Shown here: piece after piece, positions 36,768 to 46,161 of the stretch
Layout of the letters: each line of letters opens with the position of its first letter
How positions within the stretch are numbered: position 1 is the stretch's first letter
Assembly (NCBI GenBank): GCA_006503475.1
Contig: RSEH01000034.1
Coordinates: 62,001 to 126,000, forward strand
Direction of reading: 5' to 3'
DNA from: Stentor roeselii
Taxonomy: Eukaryota; Ciliophora; Heterotrichea; Heterotrichida; Stentoridae
Length of the DNA: 64,000 nucleotides
Notes under the pieces: generated by a model
Databases searched by the model: none
Told to the model about the DNA's origin: nothing
What the model saw: the letters and a program-made list of their open reading frames with translations, nothing else
Position numbers and translations under genes: made by a program

Positions 36768-38969
36768 ATGTATTTCTTACTAATGGCGAGTTCACAGATT
36801 TCTCAAGCTAACTCAAAAGAGCTGGATTTGTCCAATCGAAACTTACAGAATATGGTTCAGGTCGCTGAAAACTTAAAAAGTCTTAACTTGTCTCATAACA
36901 AAATTGCATTACTTGAAGGACTTTCTGACAAAAATACCTTAAATGAAGTCAATTTGAGTTACAATCGATTGATTTCTATTGAAGGAATAGTAAGTTTGGG
37001 TAATTTGAGAGTACTTGATATTAGCTACAACTTTTTAAGTCCATCTCAGCTTCGACATTTAAAACAATTGAAAAGACTTAAAGTTTTGAATGCTTGTCAC
37101 AACCATTTTTCAGGTGATGAAGCTTTGGCTTGTATTAACCAGCTTAATCAAGTTAAAGAACTAATTTTGAGCTTCAATGACTTTTATTCATGGAATCTTG
37201 ATGGCCAGATGGAAAACCTCGGGAAATTGATTTTAGATAACAATAAACTTACAAGAATCAACTTACAGAATACGCCTAATTTGCAGGTTTTGTCATGTAT
37301 TGAAAATAGGATCAGTGAAATTTATGGACTTGCTGGTCTAACTAGCTTGATTCAGCTATTTGTTGATTCAAATGAACTTAATGAGTTACCACCCCTACCC
37401 TCTGTTCAAACACTAAGCGCATCTCACAACAAATTAAGTTCTCTTCCCATTTTCCCATCCCTCCAGCTACTAAACGTGAGTTTCAACCTTCTAAACCACC
37501 TTCCTAAAATTTCAAGCCAGATAACTCAACTAATAGTAGCAAGTAACTGCCTAACAACCCTTCCCTTTGGAATGAAGCACTTAGAAGTATTAGAAGCAAG
37601 TAACAATAAACTATCAAATCTTGATTTCCTATCCTCAAGTTCAAACCTTTCAATCCTTAAAGTCGCTTTCAACGAGTTTCCAAGTCTAGACCAGGTGATT
37701 TGGAAGGTTTGTCACTGTCCTTTGTCTGATGCTGACTTTTCAGGCCTTGCTGTATCCGATTCTCTTTATTTAAAAGTACTGAGTCGTTTTCCTTACTTAG
37801 AAGCCTTTAACGACCGTGCGGTGACTGAAGAGGACCGAGTAATGTTGAGGGTTAGGAAAGAAAGTTCGTCAAGTGAGGAGAAATTTCAGGAAATTCTTGA
37901 GAATTTAAAACCGAGTAGTAAACTGGAGATACCTGAACTTTCTCAAGGTGTTAGTTTGAAGATTGATCCTAACTCGAGTTCTGAGATGGAAAAACCTAAA
38001 TCTTCTCTATGTGAGTTTAACTCACCTCGCTCTGTTTGTTTAACACCTTCTCATACTGAGACTTTATCGGTTATTCCTTCTGTTCTTAGTCCTCGCCCCA
38101 CTGCTGAAAGTGACAAGGGATACATGTCTTATAAAATGAGAGAGATGTATCGATCAATAGTATCTTCTATGAAAAAAAACATCTCCAAACAATTTTTTGA
38201 TTTCGCTCAAGAGCACGACATTCCAAACAAGCCCAGACATCACCACCACCACTGCAAACATCACACTTGCAGGAAGAACAGGAATAGAACATCAATTGAC
38301 AGAAATCAAAATAATATCGAAACAGATGACGTTAGCCTAATCAGCAAGAAAAGTGTTGCAAGTCAAATAAATCGGATCAGATTCAATGAAAAAACCGAAG
38401 AATGGACCAAAGACCATCCAAAAGACTCTCAAAATATCAGTCTAGATGCAAAGTTCGAAACAGGCAATGATGATGAGTTCAGAGTTTCCTTTTCTCCTAT
38501 TCCAACTGTCCAAAGAAATAAAATTGAAGAATATTTTATCAAAGGAATTTTAAAATACTGCAAAAATCCTCCACGACCTGTCCTAAAACATGAAAAAACT
38601 AAAACTTTGATACAGGAATTAAGAGAAGAATGTCAGGAATTCTTGATTGTCACTAGTTTTTTTGCACAGTTTTCAGTGAAAGTAATGAAAGTTTTGAAGT
38701 GCTTCATGTTTGATGCGGTTTCTAATAAATCGTTTGATTGGGTTGGATTTTTTTATGCTAGTCAAGATGATCTTGTTCAAATCGCTAAAGATGTGGGAAT
38801 TTTTTTGGGAATGAAGGTTAGACTTAATGAAAATGTGAAGGTTAATGGGAGTTGCTGTATTTTATGTGCTGCTGTAGGGGAACAACTCACTCGGATTGGC
38901 CCAGGCTTTGTTGAGACCTCTGGTAATGGAATGGTAGTTCCTTCCTATGTTGTATGGTACGGAAGTTGA
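36768..38969 (+). CDS. Leucine-rich repeat protein, ~733 aa
   Basis: The N-terminal ~330 residues carry about 12-14 short LRRs of the SDS22-like type (LKSLNLSHNKIALLEGL, LNEVNLSYNRLISIEGI, LRVLDISYNFLSPSQL). The middle is Ser-rich with an unusual His/Cys run at ~488-500 (RHHHHHCKHHTC). The C-terminal ~130 residues (FLIVTSFFAQFSVKVMKVL...) look folded but match nothing I know. SDS22-type LRRs bind protein partners and are common in axonemal and phosphatase-regulatory proteins. Starts at 36768 or 36783 (MASSQISQ, behind CTTACTA) are possible; the first lies in the telomere-bearing repeat. It ends with TGA. Confidence 0.85.
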   Translation: MYFLLMASSQISQANSKELDLSNRNLQNMVQVAENLKSLNLSHNKIALLEGLSDKNTLNEVNLSYNRLISIEGIVSLGNLRVLDISYNFLSPSQLRHLKQLKRLKVLNACHNHFSGDEALACINQLNQVKELILSFNDFYSWNLDGQMENLGKLILDNNKLTRINLQNTPNLQVLSCIENRISEIYGLAGLTSLIQLFVDSNELNELPPLPSVQTLSASHNKLSSLPIFPSLQLLNVSFNLLNHLPKISSQITQLIVASNCLTTLPFGMKHLEVLEASNNKLSNLDFLSSSSNLSILKVAFNEFPSLDQVIWKVCHCPLSDADFSGLAVSDSLYLKVLSRFPYLEAFNDRAVTEEDRVMLRVRKESSSSEEKFQEILENLKPSSKLEIPELSQGVSLKIDPNSSSEMEKPKSSLCEFNSPRSVCLTPSHTETLSVIPSVLSPRPTAESDKGYMSYKMREMYRSIVSSMKKNISKQFFDFAQEHDIPNKPRHHHHHCKHHTCRKNRNRTSIDRNQNNIETDDVSLISKKSVASQINRIRFNEKTEEWTKDHPKDSQNISLDAKFETGNDDEFRVSFSPIPTVQRNKIEEYFIKGILKYCKNPPRPVLKHEKTKTLIQELREECQEFLIVTSFFAQFSVKVMKVLKCFMFDAVSNKSFDWVGFFYASQDDLVQIAKDVGIFLGMKVRLNENVKVNGSCCILCAAVGEQLTRIGPGFVETSGNGMVVPSYVVWYGS

Positions 38970-39369
38970 GTAATTTAATTCATAATGAATTAGTGATTAA
39001 TCCCTGCCCTCGAACTCTATTTAATCCAAAATCTCTAAAACAATCTAAATTTCAACAGTGAAAACAAACATCTGAATAACCCATAAGAAAAATTTAAACT
39101 CTGAACCAATCAATTCCAAAAACCAAGAAATTCCATCCTTTTCAATGACATTCAACCATCCTCTCAATTCTCATCCAGTCCAACCCTCAGGGCGCCGATG
39201 CTTTAATCCACCTCCCAGCCACTACTTTCCAAATCAAAGAATCCAATCATAATCCAATACTTAATCACTATAAAATCAGATAGGAGCGAAAGTTTGTAAT
39301 CATCTATAAGAGACTAAACATCATCATTCCATATTTATTACCCTTTCTCGATTCTAGAAATAATTATCT
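38970..39369. other. Intergenic, 400 nt, with one doubtful 35-codon frame
   Basis: AT-rich and purine/pyrimidine-biased DNA. A plus-strand frame 39145-39252 encodes 35 residues (MTFNHPLNSHPVQPSG...) in a locally GC-richer patch (CAGGGCGCCGATGC). It is too short to call. The rest would be the promoter of the 39370 gene. Confidence 0.3.
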
Positions 39370-40080
39370 ATGGGTGGTCTTTGTTCATTTTGCCAAGAAT
39401 CCAATCCTCACTTCACCGCAAAGGCCGGTTCCTTAGAATCCGATTCTGAAAAAGCGATTTCGATGAGTGAAAAAAAATTTACAATCAGCAAAGTCTCTTC
39501 AACAAACATTCGAAAGTCGATTTCTTCTCAGTCAGCGAATGGTTCTCTCACATTCAAAGGCATCCAAAGAACCAGCAACGAACTTGGCTTCGATTCAAAC
39601 GAACTAAAAAAGCCAGATTCGTCATTATCTCACTTTTTCAACAGTTTCATCAACCAAAGCCAGGACTACGACGAGAGACAATTTTTATTGGCAGGAATTC
39701 TGATATCTTCTAGTTCTGTCAAGGAAAAATCGACGAATTTATTTGAAATCTATGATTTGAACAAGAATGGTCTTCTGAAAAAAAGTGAAATTTCGAGGTT
39801 GTTAGAAGAAAGTTTCTTTGTAAGTGTTGAGTGTCTTCCGAAACTTGCTCAAAGTCATGGAGGTAACATTGATGAAGGCATTCGACGCTACCTCGACCAG
39901 ATTAGACCTCATCAGGACCAGTTCGTCAGTGAGGCCTTGGAGGTAATCATGAAGAAACAACCGGAAATCGGCAAAGAAAGGTTTTGTGAAGTTTATTTGA
40001 ATGAAGCTGAACATTTGTCGAACAGCTCTGGGATCAGGACTTATGTTTTTAGTAAGTTCGGTAATAAAACTAGTCAGTAG
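39370..40080 (+). CDS. N-terminally acylated EF-hand protein, 236 aa
   Basis: The protein starts MGGLCSFCQES: Gly2 fits N-myristoylation and Cys5/Cys8 palmitoylation. One clear EF-hand lies at ~125-140 (EIYDLNKNGLLKKSEISRLL: ligands D-N-N-L-E spacing fits), with degenerate helices after it. The first ~100 residues are Ser-rich and likely disordered. It is expected to be a membrane-bound Ca2+ sensor, by analogy to neuronal calcium sensors, but the overall fold is not canonical. ATG 39370 follows AATTATCT. Confidence 0.75.
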   Translation: MGGLCSFCQESNPHFTAKAGSLESDSEKAISMSEKKFTISKVSSTNIRKSISSQSANGSLTFKGIQRTSNELGFDSNELKKPDSSLSHFFNSFINQSQDYDERQFLLAGILISSSSVKEKSTNLFEIYDLNKNGLLKKSEISRLLEESFFVSVECLPKLAQSHGGNIDEGIRRYLDQIRPHQDQFVSEALEVIMKKQPEIGKERFCEVYLNEAEHLSNSSGIRTYVFSKFGNKTSQ

Positions 40081-40740
40081 TTAATTATTGCATTATGTGG
40101 AAAAGGTCTTGGGTTAAGAGAGTCGATGACGTTAGAGATGAGGAGACTAGAATAGGCTTCAGGAAATGAGGATTTTTTGATGTTGAGGAAAGATCGATTA
40201 GGGATCAATGGGCTTTTCTTGTTGTTTTGAATTTGGCTTTAAGGATTCTTGCATTTGCCGGGTTAGTGATAGGGTATGGAATATGGACATTACTTCAAAT
40301 ATTATGAGAATGGATTTTTTTGGGTGAATAGATTTGGAATGGGCTTTTTTGGAAGTTTGTGGAAATATTGCAAGGGAAGGGAGTTGGAAGTGGGTTTTTT
40401 TGATGGCTTTAGTTGGATTTTCATATTTTTTTTTTTGTTGTTTTACAGGAATTTTATCTACTTAGGAGATGGGAGAGAATAATTAGAGGATTGTCCAGGG
40501 GGTTATTGAGTAGAGTTATTTTTTTAGAGATTTGGATGACTGGTAATTACTGTAATAACAAAAGTTCATGCAAAGCACAACACTCATTAATATTCCATCT
40601 AAATCACAGCAAATACATATCGGGTATTTTTCTGTTCAAACCATTAAAAATTCCATTATCTCTAAAAAGTTAGCAGCATATATTGCCTAAACTTTAAAAC
40701 CCTAAAAAGATCATTAATTCTAAAAAAACTGTTAAATTTA
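40081..40740. other. Intergenic, 660 nt, no gene seen
   Basis: The first ~450 nt are G/T-rich on the plus strand, with T-runs; the rest is AT-rich. Small open frames (40276-40482, 40413-40673) read as Phe/Trp/Gly-rich low-quality peptides without a start context and are rejected. No repeat or RNA fold seen. Confidence 0.4.
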
Positions 40741-40938
40741 TCAGTTTTCTCTTGATTCAAGAGTAACCAGACGATTAATCATCGGCTTGAAGACGAACTT
40801 AGGGTCTTCAGTAAGTTGCTTAGGAGAGTAAAATTTTATATGAGAAGTGACTTCTGCAGCTTTTTTCTCACTGATGGTAGTTGGTGTTAGACTACTTTTG
40901 ACATCCTTTATGAGCTTAAGCGAACAAAATAGTGACAT
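40741..40938 (-). CDS. Small hypothetical protein, 65 aa
   Basis: ATG 40938 follows CATTATAATAATAA, a strong example of the local start context, and the frame ends in TGA. The product (MSLFCSLKLIKDVKSSLTP...) is soluble and slightly basic, with no known motif. The start context and clean isolation in a gap support it as real. Confidence 0.55.
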   Translation of the reverse strand: MSLFCSLKLIKDVKSSLTPTTISEKKAAEVTSHIKFYSPKQLTEDPKFVFKPMINRLVTLESREN

Positions 40939-41026
40939 TTATTATTATAATGGAAAGCCCGTAAACCTTTAATCCATTGATTAAGATAGTATCAACCTTT
41001 TTATTATTTTCTTAAAAACCTAAAAA

Positions 41027-44000
41027 TTACTGACTATTTTGCTTTTCAGCGATTTTTTGAAGAATTTCATTTTTCGCTTCATCCACTTCGATCATCAAAT
41101 CTTCTTTAAACTTGTCAATCATCTCATCAAGAGCTCCGACATCATTCCCCAAGTCATCCGCGATTTCAAAATCACTTTTTTCATTAAACTTCAAATAACT
41201 CTCTTCACAAAGTACCTTAAAGAAATTTTTTTCCTTTTTCATTCGATTCCAGTTCATAAGTGTCTCAACTTCAAAGATCATTCCAGCAAGTTCTCTTGCA
41301 TCAGCGATGACTTTTCCAGCTTTTACCCTTCCATAAGTATCACCCATGATGGAAATAAGTAAATTAAGCATAATGACAGGATTGACGATGCTGATAATGA
41401 TAAAAATGACCCAAGTCAAGGCATTTGTCGGTGATTCTGAAAACTCTCCGAGATTTTGAATGTAAGAAGTAAGGAAATAATTTTCAAGAGGCTGATACTC
41501 GATGGTGCCTTCAAGAGGAGCTTTGCTGTGATCGACACTTTGCATGATGAAGGCGAACGCGAGGGTGGAATAGAAAAGCAACACGAAGAAAGACAAGATG
41601 TCGACACTGGCTTCCATGATCAGTTTAATCAGGTACCTGGTCCTTTCGAAGAGTCTGAAGAAAGTGATTCCTCTTAACCAAGAGAAAAGCACTAGAAGAG
41701 TGAAAATTTCCATTTTAGTGACTTGTGAATCGTTTTCACTTTTTGATTCAAAATTGACGCTTGAGTCGAATAAAGTTGTACTGTTGACTGAACTGCCTTC
41801 TGAGGCAGTTGACTGTGGTTCCTGCACTGTGAACGACATGATGAAAAAAGTGTAAAACAATAAAGCCCTACCCATATCAATGTAATTCCACATGTCAGTG
41901 AAGTAATCAAGTCCAGCATTGAACATCTGCACGATCTCATAAATGAAAAGAATAGAACTCAGAACACAAGGAACAATTAAATCACCCGGTCCTCCATAAA
42001 CCCACTGTGAATAAGCACCGAGCCACAACAAGTAAACAATATAAATAATCGCTTGTACCCCAATGAAAAGTCTCACTTTAGTCCATTTGCTATCAAGTAT
42101 CAAGTGAACTAATTTAGTATAATAAATTTTTTCATTCTGACATTCTAAAATACTTTGAACCAGATCTAAACTGCCCTGACTTCCCATCAACAAGTCAAGT
42201 CGAAAAGAAGACTGACCAAAAGCAATGGCCTTTCCTTCATCAACAAAGACGCTTTGATCAGGGAAGTCATTTTTGCTCATCAGAGGATGTTCAGAAGAGA
42301 CCATCACAGGCAAAGAGGCTTTTTCGTTCACGAACTTCGGCAAGTTTGAGTCTTTGCTTTTAAACAAGCCGAATTCGTAGATCTTGTGAAGATTTGCGAA
42401 ACCCAGACGGTTAAGTCCAATAAGACTTTCCCCAATATGATAAAAAGCCCAAGTGTCTCCTGCTTCCAGACGTTTTTTTAGTCCTTGGAAAATAGCTTCG
42501 ATGATGTCGACGAATTTTTTCTCAGTCGCGATTGAGAGAGGTGAATGATTTGTTCTTGAAGGGTAAAAAGGAGAATGCCCTGCAACTGCAAGTTCCATAA
42601 GTTTTGGCTGGTTGTAGTTGGAATAAAGATGAACTGTGTTCATGTGGTAAGGCTCGATTATAAAGGAATCGAATTCTTTTTGATGGGCTGGGGTTTCGGT
42701 CATGATTGAATTGCAGTATTTGATGTATTCGTAGATTCTGGTACTGTCGCCGAAGATGCTTAATGACTTGCATTTTAAAGGGTTTGATTGCATTCTAGTC
42801 TCTTTTCCGGATGTTGTTAAGATCAGGCTTTCGTCAGGTGATATTGCCAAGTCAACAATAGAATCTTCTGTTGTTATTGAGCAGATCTTTTCGAAGTTGT
42901 CAAGATCTCTGATGTAAATTACTTTTTCATCTGAGTAGATTAAATAATCGTTATCTTTCGTGAAGTACATTTTTTTTGAATTGAATCCTGAAATGGTTTT
43001 GATTTGGTTCATTGTTTGAAGACTGTAAACGAATAACTGGCTATTATTGTTCACATAAAAGAAGTACTGGTCGTCTCTTGAAGGGATCATCATTCTCACC
43101 CCTGCATATTCGGTGATAGTGTGAAGATGTTCCCATTTATTCGCATCGTAAACATTGATCAAGTTCTCATCAGCACTGAAAAGACGAGAAGAGTCATGAC
43201 TCGACATCAACTTCAAAACTCTTCCTTTATGGTTTCGGAAGGTTTTTATCAAGGTTTTACTCTGCAGGTCCCAAACGTTCACTCGGACCTGGTCTCCAGT
43301 CACTGCGAAATGCGAGTTTTTCATCACGATGCCTGAGTAAAACATTTCCTGTTCAATGTTCATATCTAAAATTCTTTCTTCTGTGTCGATTTTCCAAGAA
43401 AGTATTTTTTTTATATTCCCAATTGTAGCAAAAACGTAAATTTGACTTCCGTCATTGTTTAACTCATAGTCAATAAGTTCCAGTTGAGAGATATCGAATG
43501 TCTTTACTTTTTGACCTCGGTAGTCATATCCCAAAATCATTCCAGGAATACTTGAAAATAACAAAGTTGATGACGCGTCAAGTCTTGTGAACTCTTCATC
43601 TGGATGAGAGAATTTTACTGTATCACTAAATGTCGGGATTCTCCATGAGGCGACTTTTTTATCATCTCCAACTGAAAAGATAGTTGTTTGGTCCTGACTC
43701 ACTAAAGCGAACTTCACCCAATGAGTATGACCTTTAAGAGTAATTGCAGGTCTATCTAGTTTTATATCCCAAACCTTGATATCATGATCAAGTCCAGCAG
43801 TGACCAGAAAAGATTCATCTAAAGACCCGCTCATAAACCTGACTCTGGCAGTGTGCCCAGTGAGAACTTTCCATACTTCATCTGATCCGAATTTCCACAA
43901 ATAGACGAAACCGCCTTGATCCCCAGCAGCGACGTAGGTATTTCGAGTAGAGATCTTAATACACCAATAGTAACCATTTTTTGTTTCTTGATTCATGAGG

Positions 44001-44677
44001 ACTGTGCCGTCGGTTAAGTTTAAAAGCACTGCAGCTCTCTGACTAGCAGAGGCGATATATTTATTATCAACACTGAGATCAATAGCGTATATTCCAGCTC
44101 TATCTTTATGCACAACAGTTCCTTCAGCAGTTCCTTTCGGAGCATCAAGTTGCCATCTCCTAACAGTTCTATCATCTGAAGCAGTGTACATGATTTTTTC
44201 GTCATAAGATATCTGAATAAAGTTAATCTCATCTGTATGTCCTTTAAACTCATCAACTTCGACAAGGTCCTCTAAGCGAAGTTTCTTGACAGTGCCCGTA
44301 GCTCCAGCGACAAGAAGAAATTCATCATTTTGAATCAAAGTCAGGGTCCATATCGATCCTAAAGGTAAAGCTTTGTCTAAAACAACTTGTCTACTGTCTC
44401 GGTCAACTATTCCTAGTTTTCCTTCTCGACTTCCAAAGACAAATCTTTTCTCATCTCTGGTCATCGCAAGAGCTGAACCTTGAAAGGGCGTGTCGATCAT
44501 GACTGGGGCTAATTCTTTCAAAGCTTGAGAGACTTTCGTTAGGTCGTCTTTAACACCAGTTGTTTGGTAGAATTCAGGGACTGTGTTAAAGATGTCTTCA
44601 CTTACTGATTTGCGCATATTCATCAACTCAACGTCTTGACCTTCGAGCAGAGGGCGAGATAGTCGATTTTCGGCCAT
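41027..44677 (-). CDS. WD40-TRP-like ion channel fusion, 1216 aa
   Basis: Residues ~50-640 contain many WD40 repeats (for example DEINFIQISYDEKIMYTASD, TARVRFMSGSLDESFLVTAG ending IKVWDI, and INVYDANKWE). A short ankyrin-like element follows at ~705-735 (SPLSIATEKKFVDIIEAIF). Residues ~860-1130 form a six-helix channel: IYIVYLLWLG, PCVLSSILFIYEIVQMF, WNYIDMGRALLFYTFFIM, LVLFSWLRGITFFRLFERTR, ILSFFVLLFYSTLAFAFIM, a pore loop around YIQNLGEF, and WVIFIIISIVNPVIMLNLLI with the TRP-type ending MGDTYGRVKAG. It is probably a Ca2+-permeable channel in plasma or ciliary membrane. WD40-channel fusions are known in ciliates; gating ligand unknown. Confidence 0.88.
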   Translation of the reverse strand: MAENRLSRPLLEGQDVELMNMRKSVSEDIFNTVPEFYQTTGVKDDLTKVSQALKELAPVMIDTPFQGSALAMTRDEKRFVFGSREGKLGIVDRDSRQVVLDKALPLGSIWTLTLIQNDEFLLVAGATGTVKKLRLEDLVEVDEFKGHTDEINFIQISYDEKIMYTASDDRTVRRWQLDAPKGTAEGTVVHKDRAGIYAIDLSVDNKYIASASQRAAVLLNLTDGTVLMNQETKNGYYWCIKISTRNTYVAAGDQGGFVYLWKFGSDEVWKVLTGHTARVRFMSGSLDESFLVTAGLDHDIKVWDIKLDRPAITLKGHTHWVKFALVSQDQTTIFSVGDDKKVASWRIPTFSDTVKFSHPDEEFTRLDASSTLLFSSIPGMILGYDYRGQKVKTFDISQLELIDYELNNDGSQIYVFATIGNIKKILSWKIDTEERILDMNIEQEMFYSGIVMKNSHFAVTGDQVRVNVWDLQSKTLIKTFRNHKGRVLKLMSSHDSSRLFSADENLINVYDANKWEHLHTITEYAGVRMMIPSRDDQYFFYVNNNSQLFVYSLQTMNQIKTISGFNSKKMYFTKDNDYLIYSDEKVIYIRDLDNFEKICSITTEDSIVDLAISPDESLILTTSGKETRMQSNPLKCKSLSIFGDSTRIYEYIKYCNSIMTETPAHQKEFDSFIIEPYHMNTVHLYSNYNQPKLMELAVAGHSPFYPSRTNHSPLSIATEKKFVDIIEAIFQGLKKRLEAGDTWAFYHIGESLIGLNRLGFANLHKIYEFGLFKSKDSNLPKFVNEKASLPVMVSSEHPLMSKNDFPDQSVFVDEGKAIAFGQSSFRLDLLMGSQGSLDLVQSILECQNEKIYYTKLVHLILDSKWTKVRLFIGVQAIIYIVYLLWLGAYSQWVYGGPGDLIVPCVLSSILFIYEIVQMFNAGLDYFTDMWNYIDMGRALLFYTFFIMSFTVQEPQSTASEGSSVNSTTLFDSSVNFESKSENDSQVTKMEIFTLLVLFSWLRGITFFRLFERTRYLIKLIMEASVDILSFFVLLFYSTLAFAFIMQSVDHSKAPLEGTIEYQPLENYFLTSYIQNLGEFSESPTNALTWVIFIIISIVNPVIMLNLLISIMGDTYGRVKAGKVIADARELAGMIFEVETLMNWNRMKKEKNFFKVLCEESYLKFNEKSDFEIADDLGNDVGALDEMIDKFKEDLMIEVDEAKNEILQKIAEKQNSQ

Positions 44678-44973
44678 TTATTTCAAGAGGACTCAGATAG
44701 GAACAGAAAGAATATTTGGGTGGAAGAATGTTTGAAGAGGTTGGAGAAGGGATTTTACTTTGTGAGTTAAATTTTTGATGAATTTTTTATGGTGAAAATG
44801 TTGAATTGAGGATTTTTTGAAGTGGTTTGATGAAAAAGTTAGAAAAATCTTAATTTTTTAGTTAATTCTTGTGGATCTTTCTCTATCAAATCTAATATTA
44901 TCTTGTTTGGTATTGATCTTTATCACTGAAAATACTATTTATTATCATAAAATTTTAGAACTTTAGACTATTA

Positions 44974-46002
44974 TCACAGTGAAAACAATGAAGGAGAACT
45001 TAGAAATTTTAGAACTTCTTCAGATATCAAGTTAAAACTGCAGAGATTCCTCGATTTCACAAAAGCTAGAAAAAACTCAAATTTTTTGCAAAGAGCAGAA
45101 AAACGTTTTTTTGAATTCAAAACGAAAAATTTCTTAACATCAGGCCTTTGTAAAAATTTGAGAAGATCTAAAAAAAACTTAGCAGTTTTCCACTTACTGC
45201 TTAAAATCAAGTGAGAATCATGAGTAACAGCAACGACCAAGCCCGTTGCAAGGTCTTGTTGTGAGTTTAAAGCGGATTCAGCAGAAGTCCGAATCACTGA
45301 AATAGCATCTTCAAATTCTTGTCCTAAGTTATCACCTCTAATGACTTTAGAATTATTCATCATGACTCTCAAGATGTCTTCTTGGTGTTCATCGATTTCG
45401 CCATTAAACATCCGAAATGCGAAGACTGAATGCCAGATGACTTCAAGACAATGATTTAAAAGGAACTGAGAAGGGTTCTTACAAAGAGACTCGATTTTCG
45501 GCAGTTGGATGTAAAAAGGATCGGATGAAATTTCTATGCAAAAGTCTTTGTTCTGGTCGATCCACCAAGGGACCCACTCTTGAATATGCTTTAAAACTTT
45601 TCCACTGTTGATAAAACTTAAAAAATCTTGTTTTTCTGAATCAGTAAGACCATCTATGAAGTTTTCATGCTCAGCAAGTGAAAGGATTTGTTGAAGTCTT
45701 TTCAATTCTAAGTCTTCTTGAATATCTTTCATTATAAGGTCTGGAGTCTGATCAGCTTTTTGGATCATTTCTGAGATTTTTCTTTTTTCTTCTTTTGTTG
45801 ATTTACGTGATTTCAAGGATTGAATTACTTGCTCTTTGTAAAAATCTTCAAGACATTCTGGGTTGTGGGACTTGTAGCAGATGAGTGAGCAGTAAGGGAT
45901 TGAACATTTAGGGCAAATATATTTGTTGGCTTTTTTCTTGCAGATGTAGCAGAGACTCACGGATTTGAAGAAGTTGTTTGGCTCTTGCAGCTTGATATTC
46001 AT
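44974..46002 (-). CDS. ZNHIT2: Zinc-finger HIT protein, ZNHIT2-like, 342 aa
   Basis: The zf-HIT domain is at residues ~17-55: CYICKKKANKYICPKCSIPYC, then SLICYKSHNPEC, with the Cys/His spacing of the family, followed by EDFYKEQVIQSL as in ZNHIT2. The conserved VPWW box is at ~143 (WVPWWID). ZNHIT2 works with the R2TP/HSP90 chaperone system in assembling U5 snRNP and other RNA-protein machines. At 342 aa it is a little shorter than human (403). The C-terminal helical part is diverged. Confidence 0.85.
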   Translation of the reverse strand: MNIKLQEPNNFFKSVSLCYICKKKANKYICPKCSIPYCSLICYKSHNPECLEDFYKEQVIQSLKSRKSTKEEKRKISEMIQKADQTPDLIMKDIQEDLELKRLQQILSLAEHENFIDGLTDSEKQDFLSFINSGKVLKHIQEWVPWWIDQNKDFCIEISSDPFYIQLPKIESLCKNPSQFLLNHCLEVIWHSVFAFRMFNGEIDEHQEDILRVMMNNSKVIRGDNLGQEFEDAISVIRTSAESALNSQQDLATGLVVAVTHDSHLILSSKWKTAKFFLDLLKFLQRPDVKKFFVLNSKKRFSALCKKFEFFLAFVKSRNLCSFNLISEEVLKFLSSPSLFSL

Positions 46003-46161
46003 TTTTACAAGGTTGATTAAAGTGAACTTTTTTTGTGAAATATTTTAGTTGGTTAGTGAATTTTTTTATTGAGTTTTGGGGTTTTTATATTGAAATTTTG
46101 ATGTTATTGGTAAGGGTTTTTTGTTTTGAGGCTTGGGTTATAGGTAAATTTCTTACTATAA

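Noticed and set aside
36739-36777. A true chromosome end at the telomere-like block
   Set aside because: Genes continue on both sides and the block is short and imperfect, so it is internal in this assembly.
39145-39252. 35-codon ORF in the gap before the EF-hand gene
   Set aside because: Locally GC-richer, but too short and without start context or a known motif; noted only in the intergenic entry.
40276-40673. Two overlapping small ORFs
   Set aside because: Low-complexity Phe/Trp/Gly peptides without start context, in G/T-rich intergenic DNA.
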